A DNA stretch of 45,715 nt from Thamnocephalis sphaerospora (lineage: Eukaryota; Zoopagomycota; Zoopagomycetes; Zoopagales; Sigmoideomycetaceae), in NCBI GenBank assembly GCA_003614735.1, contig KZ992477.1:1-45715 (forward strand), written 5' to 3'. Made by a program: the position numbers and the translations under genes. The notes under the pieces were generated by a model, which was not told the origin of the DNA, made no database searches, and saw nothing but the letters and a program-made list of their open reading frames with translations. Below, piece by piece: positions 22,147 through 33,418 of this stretch (position 1 is the stretch's first letter; every line of letters starts with the position of its first letter).

Positions 22147-24078
22147 GATGTCGGAATGGCTGAATAGAGCGTGTCTAATCGATGCAGGGCTGCGTTATTG
22201 CGGGTGGGCGTGTTGCTGTAATGCTGGCGTGTATGCGTGCGTGTATGTGCGTGGGATGTGTGGATTATTTGGTGCAAGTGCGCGGTCTACTACATTTTAT
22301 ACTAGGCGGCAAAGCAGAGAGCCGTACCGGCAAAAGGCAGTGCACCAAGTTGTGTAGCAGGACCAGTTCAACAGCTTGCATACATCAAACAGCAACGTGC
22401 AAGGCACGGTGCAAGTTAGTGCTCGGCCACGTGTCTACTCATACACTTCACCTTATGCTCAGTCATGTTGTGCTTGCCGGGATATCCACGTGGTGCGTTT
22501 AAGCTTTGCTGCGAAATACTATGAGATACTGCGCTACTGTTGGAGTTCTCGGTCAGCGTGCTATGATCAACAATGGCTATAAGGTAATATTGGGTAAACT
22601 GCTAGGAGGGCGCGGAACGGAAAGTAAGCAGGTGCATGATTGGCATGTTGCCTGTCCACCACCTCGACACATGGACTGATTTGGCTGAAATGGTGATTTA
22701 GCTAGGTAGTTTGGTACGATGTTGCAGGCCTGCGCTAAGAGAGCCGGCACTAGCGGCTGTTGGGTGTAAGTGATCTTGATAAAATTGCGAGGAAACTGCT
22801 GGATGGACGTGAAGCGACATGCTGCGAGCAGTCCAGTGAAATCGATGCGATGCGTTAAGGTGGGGCATGAGCGTGCGGCGCAAAGTGAGATAGTATGACG
22901 GGAAAAGGGGCTTTCTTATTCTACTTGCATGCAGCAGCAAGGCTTGGATAGTTACGCGGCTGCGCGTATGTCGATGGCAGAGGTGGCAGGCTGTGACGTT
23001 CACGCGTATAGATTGAATGATCGGGAACAACGATTCAGTTTCCATCGGTGACAACAGCGGCTATAGTAGCGGCAGCGGCTGCCCTTAGCAGTGGATAGCA
23101 TCTGTATATAGCATGTTGAAAAGGCAGATGGTGAGTAGGCAGCGTGTTGGGTCTGCATGGCAGATTTCATCCTGCCCGCGTCGGGTGATGCAGCAAACAA
23201 CATGGACGGTGGCACGCGTAGACTGAACACCGTTCACCTGACAAGCCGGCTTTACCGTGCATGTTTGATGTAGAAATACACGCGGTAAGGGTCAAAAGTC
23301 ATATCTTATGGACGACAACACATGGGTATTTTCGTCAGCGTTCTGTTTTCGTATTGTGGATGTCGTGCAGTGTCTTTCGACAGCAGCACGTTGTGATGGC
23401 CAAGCACTCTTGTACGCATGAAAGAGCACGCGTAAAGCAAACTTTGGACCACGTCGTGCCATTTTGCACGCGAGAAAACCACCGCTGCTGGTCAGATGCA
23501 CTGTGCCTGATGTCAATGGGAAACCCGCCTACTCATCAAGAGCAGTGATGTTACAAAGACCATAGTACGTTGGTCAAAACAGCGTAGTATGACCCGTCAC
23601 ACCACTATCACCGCACACTGTACTCAGTAACGGTGGTTGAGTCAATTTACCGAGGCGTGTCAGGGCCGTTTGGACTGGGCCCTCCGTATGCTTGAGCAGC
23701 ACTAGAAGCATTGGCTTTACACAGAACAGCACAATACCACACCAAACGTTGTCTCAAGTTATGCCCACACAGCCGGAAGCACGCTGCGTCAAGCAGGTAT
23801 GCATGCGCAAGCGTCGGACTATAGGAGCCTTTCAGCACAACAGGGCTCGGTCTGCTCGAATGCTACGATACGCATCGCATGCTAGATTACACGCGTGCGT
23901 CTCATCGGTATATCATTGAAGTAGCGCTGCATGGAATATGCGAATTATCGCGAGTTGTGATGGGCAAAGATACATTCCTTCAGTAATACGCTATGCGTTA
24001 CATGTGCTCAAAGCAATAGAGCTTGGGACTAGTGTTGACGTAGATAAAGACACCGGCAGCTGGCAATACAAGTACAGC
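22147..24078. other. intergenic, 1.9 kb without a recognised gene
   Basis: The left 200 bp would be the promoter of the kinase-like gene. No reading frame on either strand shows a domain, signal peptide or consistent splice structure. The sequence is moderately AT-rich and has no long repeats. Confidence 0.45.
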
Positions 24079-24318
24079 TTACATGCGCGCACCCTTGTTT
24101 GCAGAGTCGTTTGTGGACCGGCCGGCGGTGGAGGATTTGCCATTGGAAAAGCCGATACTCCAAGAGTCCTGCCAGCTATCGTACCAGGAAGGAGCTCGCC
24201 GGTTAAGGTCCTGCACGTCGTTTGTTGCCTTGATGGGCGTGGCCGACACGCCGCCGCTGGCCGACATTCCTACAATTGCGATGGCAGCAACGGCAACGGC
24301 GTAGATAGAGAAACGCAT
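24079..24318 (-). CDS. small secreted precursor protein (79 aa)
   Basis: A single exon of 79 residues. The first 26 residues (MRFSIYAVAVAAIAIVGMSA, then SGGVSA) form a classic signal peptide with likely cleavage after VSA. A short pro-segment ends in LNRR, a Kex2/furin-type dibasic site at residues 40-41. The predicted mature part, about 38 residues, starts APSWYDSWQDSW with three closely spaced Ser-Trp pairs and continues Ser/Gly/Asn-rich to the end. No cysteines are present, so it is not a disulfide-rich peptide. I do not recognise a family. The in-frame extension upstream of this ATG is a His run encoded by a GAT/CAT microsatellite and is taken as leader. Confidence 0.6.
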   Translation of the reverse strand: MRFSIYAVAVAAIAIVGMSASGGVSATPIKATNDVQDLNRRAPSWYDSWQDSWSIGFSNGKSSTAGRSTNDSANKGARM

Positions 24319-24867
24319 GGTGGTGAATAACAGGATGAGTGGGGTGCGAACGAGTTCCTCCAGGGAGTCGTCAGCAGCGATAGAGATTATTGAATAGCTG
24401 AGAGTATCGGTCACTAGGACAAGTTTGAGATGGCGTGTGTGGCGAGAGCTGTTGGCAGATGGAGCGAATGACGGATGATGATGATGATGATGATGGCGAT
24501 GAGGGCGGGTGGTTTTGAAAAGCGAGGTTTTATTTAAACGCGGCGACAGGGGCAGCGTCAAGGCCAAGATATGTGCACTGAAACGCAAGGTCGCGACTAT
24601 CTCAAGGCTCAAGGGCTGATACGCGCATCAAGAGGCCAAAGGGTAGTTGCCGTTTTCGACTAGCCGAAATGGAGCGCTTCCAAAGATAGCGCGGTGATGG
24701 CGGCAGAGGCGCGCCGATGATTCCATTGTGATACTACCCCTGGTCGTTTGTGTGAGGAACAACCAGGGTATCAGGGACGAAGCCCGCCACACCGAGGCTC
24801 TGGCCGGCAGTCTACTGGCGCGCTTCGCCCAAACGGTCCAGGGGCCGGTACTGCATCGGCCAGATGG
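24319..24867. other. intergenic with microsatellite and hairpin
   Basis: This is the promoter side of the small secreted protein and the 3' flank of the 52-residue ORF. A (GAT)7 run spans about 24474-24495. A hairpin is formed by CCCTGGTCGTT (24738-24748) and AACAACCAGGG (24758-24768) around a 9-nt loop. A TTTATTTAAA element (24528-24537 region) could serve as a TATA-like box for the minus-strand gene. Confidence 0.5.
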
Positions 24868-25026
24868 CTAGCGTATGGCCTGCGGCGTCAGTGCATCGCC
24901 CAGAAGCGGTATTGCCATGGCTAAAAGCATGGTCAGACGTAGCACCGTTGCGCCGGCGATAAGGGCAAGTACAAAGCCCAGCATAGGCTTGGACGCCTCG
25001 CTGGGCAGCTGGCGGGGAATATACAT
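24868..25026 (-). CDS. small one-helix membrane protein (52 aa), hypothetical
   Basis: A single exon starting at ATG 25026 (MYIPRQLPSEASKPMLGF). One hydrophobic segment covers about residues 16-41, with two arginine/threonine residues in its centre (LIAGATVLRLTMLLAMAIPL), and the protein ends LTPQAIR. This composition is unlike random frames nearby and fits a small single-pass membrane protein of an organelle or the ER. I cannot assign a family. The frame is open upstream, but that part is Arg/Thr/His-rich and less protein-like. Confidence 0.4.
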   Translation of the reverse strand: MYIPRQLPSEASKPMLGFVLALIAGATVLRLTMLLAMAIPLLGDALTPQAIR

Positions 25027-25971
25027 GATGCTATGCAATGCGTGGTAGCGGGTCGTTGTCTGCGTGCGGCGCCTGTGTTGGGGCACCACTGTGAGAGAGG
25101 GGACGGCTTTGGGTCAAAAGCGCAGCAGGTTCGTTAGAAAGTAAGAACAGCAAGGAGTAGCCGGATGGTTGGTGGAGGTGTGAGACGGAGGGTTCGTTGC
25201 GGAGTGGATGTACCGTGCGCTGGCGGGTGGCGATCTGTCTCTACGGTGCGCGCATATGAGCGTGCATTGCCGCAATCTGTTTTCAAGCATAGCAACAGGT
25301 GACCGTCATGCGCCACTCAAGTGACGCAGCTGGTGCGCATGAAGCGGCAGATGCGTGAACAGCGAGGCAGCACAGCAAGTCAGTCGGCCGTCTGTACTGC
25401 TCGATACGGTAGACATGGCAAGTCGCGTAGCATATCGGCAATGCCGCTGGCTGTCCCATGATGAGCACCGGTGCTTCCCCACACAGGACACTTGCAGTCT
25501 TGAATGTTTGTGATCACATGTTTTCTGCACCACTGACGATGGCAAGCGACGTTGGCTGCCATTGCACTGCCGATAGCCCTTGGCCTGCGGCGCACATGGT
25601 CGCTCGCGTCTTAGCAGTAGGTCAGCATGCTGCGCTGCGGTGGCGCCATCAGCGTCGTTATCAGCGCAGCCATTGTTTGCCCCTGTAGAACACGCATTGG
25701 CGGCGACATGCATGCACGTTGCAGTGGGTGTTGCGGAGATCCAATGGCGGGCCGTTTCGGTTTGGAGTTGGTTAATGCACTGTCACCTTCGCTGCAGCCG
25801 GTCCACCTCTCGCTCGCTTGCAGCGTCACCGCAGACTTGTAGCCTTGAGCAGCAGGACGTCCGTCAACACGCCGTGCATGCTCGGCAAGTGTGGGATCCA
25901 CCAAGCGGTCATAATGGACTGCGCTCATCGGCTCATGCGGCCGCCGGTCTGGACCCGCGGATCGTCCTATA

Positions 25972-26259
25972 TCATTGAATGCGTGCACGTACGACCCGGC
26001 ATCTAGCGGTGGTTGGCCCCATTCTTATGGTATTACAAACGTGCAAAGAGAGTACGACCAGGAATCCTGGCAAAACGGCAATAAACAGCCTTTTCCATGC
26101 GCAAGCGTGCAGTGCTAAAGGCCAAGCCCTTTGTATCCTCGTGCCCCGCCGCATCTCGCGCGGCTGCTGCCGTTGCCGCAAAATCGCCTCATGTTGGCTG
26201 CGGCACAAACGTCCTAGTAGCAACGGCATTCTCGTGTAGGGTCCCATGATGGATGCCAT
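25972..26259 (-). CDS. possible small membrane protein (95 aa), hypothetical
   Basis: An ATG-initiated frame (MASIMGPYTRMPLLLGRL). An Arg/Gln-rich middle is followed by one hydrophobic stretch (LFIAVLPGFLVVLSLHV) and a short basic tail. It could be a small organelle membrane protein, but a GC-rich chance frame is also possible. No splice partners were identified, and the overlapping + frame is comparably open. Confidence 0.25.
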   Translation of the reverse strand: MASIMGPYTRMPLLLGRLCRSQHEAILRQRQQPREMRRGTRIQRAWPLALHACAWKRLFIAVLPGFLVVLSLHVCNTIRMGPTTARCRVVRARIQ

Positions 26260-26299
26260 GCCACCGGTGCTGAGATTAAACGGCAGAAAGGCACGATGT

Positions 26300-27918
26300 G
26301 AGCGCAGCAGAGAAAGCGCTGTGGCTGGAGGGTGGCCGATGCTGCCGCCGTCTGCGCTGGCCCGCTACGTGCGGCCACTTGCGTGCGGTGGCAACATGCA
26401 CAGCCATTCGGCTTAATAAATGCAAGCCGAGCATGTGCTCCTCTACATGCGCGCACATGCGCCATGGTACTGGAGCAGCACACCTCTGTCGACCGTAAGT
26501 CTGGCAGGCCAGCGCACGGGCCCATGGATGGCGCGACCAAATCGTGCATATGCAGCCTGCACTCCAGTCGTCGTCTCTGGCCAAGTCTCTGTTTCCAGCG
26601 TTGCCCGTTTGGTGGTCCGTTCTCTGGCCGCGACCGGTCGATCTTTGGCCCGCAACAAATAGGCCACACGCGTGCGCTCGTTCGCATCGCCGTATTCGCC
26701 TCCGGCCCTACCCTATTTTCCGCCCTTGTCCGCTTGTCCACCTGCCGTATCGCGATTCCCCTTCTTCTAGCTGCCGTTACTCTTGCTTTATCCTACCATC
26801 TTGTCTGTAATCCACCGGTAAGCACGCGCACGTCCTACATCAGCGGCGCATGTAGCATACCGTTTCGATGCCGACTTTTGCCAGGCAACGCTCTAAACTT
26901 GCTTTTACACAAGCTGCGCACGGTGCTTGTCCAAATTGAAACGCGTTCCATAACGCAGTACAGCTCCATTTCTGTGGAAGACGCTGTTTTACGGTCAAAC
27001 GTATCCCTGCCAAAAGCGCTCCCTGTTGCCCTTGATTATTTGCCATTCTGTCCCCGCTCGCTTCGAAAGCACTGCGCCGCGGGTACCCTAATTAGCCGGC
27101 TGGTGGTCGACGATGCTACCGCGTCGCAGGCGATGCCTCTCAGTGTGCCGGTTGCTTCAGACGCTGTTTCAAACGTCTGGCGCGCTTCATCGGTAGCATT
27201 GCGCTTCAGAGCTGCTTCAGCTCGGCAAACTGCGGCGCTCTGGCCAAGCGCTGTTGCTCCTGCGCCCTCTTGCCGCTCCATCCCAATAGTGTTTCTAATT
27301 CTCTTGCTGTACCCCATGGTCTATTTTTACATTGGCAGCGGTTGTCATATCTGCAGGAAAAATTGGATCGGCGATCCTGACCACGGTCACTGCCATTGAT
27401 ACTGCTATTATTGCTGCTGCTGCTGCTGCTGTTGTCGCTGATACTACTGATACTAATACTGCCGCTGCTGCTGCTGCCGCTGTTGTCATTGCCAGTGTCG
27501 TCACAGTCGGTAGGTGGTGATGATGCGCATCATGCTTGCAAGTGACCTACCTGCCGGCCGGTGACCTGCTGGCCTGCATCCAGGTCCGATTCATGTTTGC
27601 ACTTGCCGGCACCTGCGGAACTTGTTTCGGCGCGTGCGATACCTGTTATTTGACGACGGTCAGGTGGCACATGCACAACTATCATGGCGCGCGCGCTGAT
27701 GTGACCACGCTGGTTCCCATCGTCTGCTGAACGCCTTGAAATGGCTGTCGCGCACGGTCACTTGCCGTGGTGCCGCGCCTTTCTGCTGCGAGCCTGCGCA
27801 GATCTACTTCGCGTGCGCCCACCCCCTTTTCGCCGATGCCTTTGCGGATGCCACGCCGTTCGTATCCTACGTGTGCGCATACCGGGCGGTTGGCGACCGC
27901 ATCGACGTCACCTTGTAG
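26300..27918. other. unresolved coding-like ORF cluster
   Basis: Three stretches have coding-like codon use on the + strand. About 26755-27065 includes a hydrophobic start and the segment SISVEDAVLRSNVSLPKALP. About 27540-27662 is Cys-rich (FALAGTCGTCFGACDTCYL). About 27700-27918 ends in GDRIDVTL before a TAG. The minus strand is equally open across the last two (27682-28074), so strand is undecided. No set of canonical splice sites joins the + pieces: there is no AG acceptor between about 27663 and 27742. A (TGC)n run interrupts the area at about 27412-27430. I report it as a probable gene whose structure I could not solve. Confidence 0.3.
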
Positions 27919-30081
27919 CCCCAACGCCAAGAATGTCCCAAGCAAGCGTGCGCAGGCGGTCAAGCAAGATTGAGCAGGCATGCTGCCCCGTCTGGTTGTC
28001 GGGCCGTGCTCATGCAGTATCGTTTCTGTGGCGCGGCGACGTCCGCAGCTATCCCGGCTTTCTGCAAGCGCCATGCACCATGCGGCGCGCTGGCAACTGT
28101 GCGATGCTGTTCGCGTGACATGTCATCGGCGGAGGATGCGCCTTACATGATGCCCTGCAATGGCGATGACCGCTGATGTCGCTACCACGACGACGATCAC
28201 CGGTATCTGCCGAGGACGGTTGCTTCCAGTGCAGCATCGGGCTTTTTTTACCGTGCATAACTCATACTGCACGTCGCATGACCAGCGCCGTCGACAGCGG
28301 TAGCAACTGGTCGGTAGCAGTCGCGTGGCATCGGTAGACTTTGCGGCGATGCATGCGAATGTCTACCATGGGCGCCGATCTGTGCGCCGACGTTGCCACC
28401 ATTGCTTCTCTTCATGCGTGCATCTGTGCCTGTGCGCACATTCTCACACGGCGACTGCTGCTGCTGCTTCTATCACTGTCACTGCCGTTGCTGTCGCCGT
28501 CTTTGTCACACTGGCGTCGCCATCGCTATCGCCGGCGCGGCGTTCGCTTGCCATCCCATGCACGCACTTGGCCTACCCACGAGCATACGCTACTTGGATA
28601 CTTTGCCCACGCGTGACTGTGGCGGCCAACTCGTTGCGCCCACTCCCTGCCGCCGCGCTTGCCCCTTGCGCCTTCTCCTGGCCATGGCAGCCTGCAGAAC
28701 CCCTTTGCAGCTAGCTTACCCGTCCGATTGAGGCAGCTTGCGCAGCCCAACGACCAGACGCACACAACAAACCCTAGCTCCCTTTTTCGCCCACGCTGCT
28801 GATGCGCTCACACATCACTGCTGCTGTCATTGCTGCCGCTACTACCGCTGCTGCTGCTGTCATTGCTGCTACTGTTGCTGCTGCTCCGGGGACCATCCGA
28901 CTGCCAGCGCGTTTGCCCGCCTGCCCGCCAACCTGCCCGCATCATGCCTCGCCTCGGTCCACCCGTCTCCTGTGTCTCCTCCTCCTTCCCAGATTCCTCC
29001 TCCAATCTGTCCCGTGCCCGTGGCCGCTTGCCCATCTGTGAAAACTACGCCGCGCAGGTATATCCTGCCAGCCTCTCCCTCGTCTACGCCGCCTTGCTTC
29101 CCATCCTCCTTCCGCATCGCTTGCCCCTGCCCTTGCGTTTCCATTGCTGCTGCTGCTGCTGCTGCCGCTTTCTTCTCTCCGCGAACTCCGCGTCTGCCGT
29201 CTCCACTTCTCCACCTTCTTGTGCTCCAAGTACGGTAGGTGTGCTTACCGGCTCACTTGTACCGCCAGCCTCATCGCATTGTGCTACCCTGCTGCCTGCA
29301 CTTTAGCCACCTGTACATCATCTTCATCGCGCACGCGTTCCGTGCGCTGTACACTCCTACGCCTGCCTGCCTGCCTGCCTCTTTGGCCGTCAACCCACTG
29401 GCGTGCCCTCTTTGCTTGCCTTTACTTGGCTGCCGCGTAGCTTGCCCACCTTCCAGCAATACTGCTTTTTTTGTTTCTGGCGCACCATTGGTCGCCCACG
29501 CAAAGCCATTCGGCACTGTCCCATCATCTCCTGTATACGCACCTACCCACCTACACACACACTACGCTGTCTCTGGGCCGTAGCAGCCTGTCAACGACGC
29601 CCACGCCCACCCTCCTTCTTTGCTCCTGTACGTATCAACGTCATTGGTGTGCGCGTGAGTGTGCGTGTGCGGCTTTCCTTGATCACCTCCACGCCTGTTT
29701 GGAGCGTATGCCGACGTGTCCACGTGTCGGTGCATCGTCAGCATCACCTCTACTTGCTTAGCTATCCCCCTTGTGATAGCAGCAGCACTTTGTGACAGCC
29801 GCCCATTTGGTCATCGGCGCGCAGTCCCAGTTCTATTTAATTAGCACACCAGACTGGCGTCGTCTTTTCTGCTTGGTATAACAAGCTTGTTAACGTGCTG
29901 GCAACGACGCTGTTGCATCCGCAGCGTCTTGCTCGGCCGCTGCCCCTGTCTGCCTTGTTGGGTGCCTGTCAAGGCTGGTGTTCTGCTTGCTAACGGCCTT
30001 CGCATCTGCACGCACAGCCTGGCTTCAAAAGTTTCGCACGCCAGTTACGCTCTGTACATTCGCCCGCCTGCACTGGCTGTC
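27919..30081. other. pyrimidine-rich upstream region
   Basis: The + strand becomes increasingly pyrimidine-rich from 28.4 to 29.9 kb, with CTG, TGC and CTGC runs (for example 29364-29383). It is best read as promoter and 5' leader of the + strand exon at 30082. Long open frames here translate to Pro/Ser/Leu/Cys-rich low-complexity sequence, as expected from C/T-rich DNA, and are not taken as genes. Confidence 0.5.
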
Positions 30082-30582
30082 ATGCAACCGCCAAACGCAG
30101 TCATGTCCCGTCACCACACGCCCACCAATCCTGCCACAGAGACTGGCCTGTCACGGCTGCCGCCTGATCCGCCCGCCCGGCCTGACGCCTTTCGCATCCC
30201 AGGACCACCCAATGCCCGTCCACCCATGACGGCAGCATCTCGTCGCATGACCATGGACGGCACCATGGCCGCCAACGCTGCTGCCACCCTACTCTATCTG
30301 GCCGATCCAGACGCCACCGCTGCGCCCATGGCTGCTTCGCACGACAGCGCACACGCTCTGTCCATGTCCAGCAGCCCGTCGGCCGCCCCACACCTGTCAG
30401 CCGGCGCAGCAGGAAATCGCCATGCCGCAGCTGCAGGTGGATCGGCAGCATGTTCGCCGCTCGGCGCCAACCATCGTGCCAGCATGAAGCGATCCAGCAC
30501 GGAGGCCGCCATGGACAACGACAACGACTACTATCCGCAACGTGGTAGCGGCGGAGTCGGCGGTCGCGCCATCCATTCCAAG
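30082..30582 (+). CDS. probable first exon of a regulatory protein
   Basis: An open exon of 167 codons starting at ATG 30082 (MQPPNAVMSRHHTPTNPATE) and ending at the strong donor AAG|GTAGGT in phase 0. It is rich in Ala, Pro, Ser and Met, with MAANAAATLLYLADPDATAA near the middle and a basic/acidic C-terminal stretch (MKRSSTEAAMDNDNDYYPQR). Such disordered N-termini with a short Leu/Ala helix are common in fungal zinc-finger regulators. The next exon on + with a matching phase-0 acceptor and a related theme is the zinc-finger exon at 36057. No better continuation was seen in the first few hundred bases after the donor. Joined, they would give one transcription factor; alone, this exon lacks a stop codon and cannot be a complete gene. 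Confidence 0.55.
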
Positions 30583-32793
30583 GTAGGTTACTGCGCGTGA
30601 CGTCACCTTGGCGTGTCACGATTGGATCGCCCTTTTGCCGCGTATGTCCATTGTACCCCCGTGCGCAAGCTGGCCGTCGTGATCATTCGTACTCTTTCTC
30701 CCCTCACACTCGTTCTCCTTTGCTTCTCTTCTTCTATCGCCTGCCTCATGGCGGTGGCTGCACGCGCGTGCACGTGTGCGCGTACGCTCGTGGCGTGCGG
30801 GTGCACGTACCAACTGCCGTCTGCGGCCTGCTCTACCATCCACCATGCTGAACCCCGTGCCTGCATCGTGGGCACCAGCACTACCGCCGCCATCTCAAAC
30901 ACTCGCTTGTATACGTCGCAAATCTCCTTGGTGCCAACCGACATGCGTACCGATATGCGCGAGTAGATGGTCCTGCCGCAGACATGCGCTGCGGAACCGA
31001 TCATCGGTCGGCTCGTGCGCTCCGTTCGTTGCCAATGACCCGCATATAGCCTCGCCTGCAATGTATGTATGCGTGTGTGTATGTGTGTGTATGCTATGCT
31101 TTATCGCTGGGGCGATACTCGCCGTGCTATCCTGCCACAGACGCATGCACTGTCGTGCACGCTGACGTCGACATGGTGGCGTCAGTGTCGCTGTCGCTGG
31201 TTGCACAGCAGGCAAAGGGCGCGCCGGGTCTGGCCCAGTGGCCGCCCGCCGCCTTGTGTCGCTCGAGCGTGCAGCAGCCACCAAGGACGTCCCCTTCCAA
31301 TACCATCTTTGGCAGCTTCATTCTTCTTTTTGCGGCGTAGATACCCCGACGCTGTGTACAGCCGTAGGTCCCGTTCATGCTCCTTGTACGCGAATTGGCT
31401 GCCCTACCGTTTCGCGCTCAATTTGGCAGCGCCAATGAGCACCCTGTGCTGGTCTGGTCGCCTGTTTCCAATGATGCTGCCGTGGTCAAATGCCATCGCC
31501 CGATGGTTATACCCCATGTCATAGTGCACCGGTCATGTGTCGGCCTACCGTCCGTGATCGTGGTCGCAGCGTGCAATCGTAGCCAGACGGCCACGGAGCG
31601 TGGTGGCAGCGGCGGCGATGGCGCTTGCTGTCCATGCGGTGGCTGCAGTCCCATGTGTACATCCACCGTTGGATATGTCGCGTCTGGCGCACAGTTTTGA
31701 CACGCCTAGGCCTCGGGGATTTGCACGGCCGTGGGGCGAATGGCAACGGAGCAGCCTTGCTCGCTGAACCTTGCTGCGGCCAGAAACAGCCCTCCATGAC
31801 CTGCCGATAACGGACCATAGGCAAACACCGGGCGACCGGCGTACAGTAGCGCAGTCACGGCCGCCATCGACGGCGCCACCGCTGCCGTTTGCTCTTTGGT
31901 GCTTGTCGCTTTCCTTCCTCTCCTTCGCTCTATGAAGGCGGTGCATGTGTGACGTGGTACGTGTGACTGCCACCAGACACCTGTGTATGCACGCAATGCA
32001 GCGGACGAGGTCGGCAAGTTAGCATGCATGTGTGGGTGTGTAGGCCTGCAACGTGGTGACCAGATGTGCAAAGGCATCCGCGCCCATCGGCCCGATCCGC
32101 GCCAATAGCGCCGACAGGCAGATGAGCTGGGCCGGTAGATGCGGAGACCGATAGTGCTGCTGCGTGCGGCATACATGCACCTAGCGTACAGGCCATCGTG
32201 GCGCAGTAGGCTGCTGGCCGAAGCGCCATCGTGTTGGCGGCCACCTTTGTCGCCTTTGCCGTATGCTGGCTTGTCTTGTCCTGCAGACAATCGTGTCGCG
32301 CTGCGCTGCGTTTCGTTGCACGCGGCCGCGCTGCCGACGTGGCCGACCATGGCCGGCATTTCTCATGCACACACACCCTTGCGCGCACCATACACATGCC
32401 ATGGAGGTGCATGCACACGCACATGCCCACGTCGATGCGTACACGCGCACTCGCGACCAGCACCACCCGCCGACGTCCTCCTGCGTTTGGTGTTGTGGTA
32501 CGCGGCGTACGCAACATGGCTCACATGCGCCATGGATGCATTCGCTGTGTCACTCGGCCGTACCGGCAAGTTTGCGCTCGCCTCATCCGTGTGTATGTAT
32601 GTGTGTGGCTGAGACTGTCCTTTCCCAAAACGCTGGCTAGTAGGAGAAGCGTGCACGTCTGCGCGCGCGCGGATGAGGAAGCAAGCGCACGAGTACCGCA
32701 TTGCATGCAGCAGACAGATTGAAGTGCAGTGGCTGTTTTAGCTTATGCGGACAAAGCTGGCCACCATCCGTTTCAGGATGACCATCGGTCTAG

Positions 32794-32794
<1 letters not shown>

Positions 32795-32838
<44 letters not shown>
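32795..32838. repeat. (CA)22 microsatellite
   Basis: Twenty-two perfect CA units, the longest simple repeat in the window. On the minus strand it directly follows a coding-like segment, so a minus-strand intron there would begin with the GT run. Confidence 0.95.
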
Positions 32839-32841
<3 letters not shown>

Positions 32842-33379
32842 GTGTATGCGCGTATTTGCTGGCTGATGCACATATGATGGGCGCAGTCCATGGCAAAAGG
32901 CCAGACCACGGTGAATGCCAAATTGGATGGATGACCCTGATGATCATCCATCGGGCGCAACATGGCCAGATAGACACGCGTCGAGTACCAAACCAGCCGA
33001 GAGAAACGCTCTGCGGATCGCCTGGTACACGTCACGTATGCGATATGCGTACGGAAGCATTCAATGTCCCGTTCGCATACGCCTTGGCCAGATGGCGCGC
33101 GTGTATGCGCGCTCTCGCTCGCTCGTTTGCTTTCACACTCCGACGGTGTTTGCGCCTTTGCTCGTCAGGGCTAAAGGTGGCTACGCGTGGGTGTGGGCGG
33201 GTGTACTCCAACGCCATTGCCGTGGCTGTGGTCGGGACGCAAGTGGCTGCACGACATTGCATTCCATCGGAATGTGCTGATGCCGCGGCGCGACACAAAC
33301 GCTGCCACCACCTCCTGCCGTTGCTTGCCACGGTCAGCCGGTCTGCGTTACCATGGGGCCGCGCAGCACTTGCCGTCGA

Positions 33380-33418
33380 AAGCAAGCAAGCAAGCAAGCA
33401 AGCGAGCGAGCGAGCGAG
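33380..33418. repeat. AAGC/GAGC tetranucleotide repeat
   Basis: About five AAGC units pass directly into about four GAGC units, then GAGA. It is a compound tetranucleotide tract outside recognised exons. Confidence 0.9.

Noticed and set aside
24319-24612. In-frame extension with a histidine run upstream of the small secreted protein
   Set aside because: The histidines come from a GAT/CAT microsatellite, and an upstream start would bury the clear signal peptide inside the protein.
29887-30081. Extension of the 30082 exon upstream
   Set aside because: The frame is open but Cys/Leu-rich and derived from pyrimidine-rich leader DNA. The composition changes to protein-like at ATG 30082.
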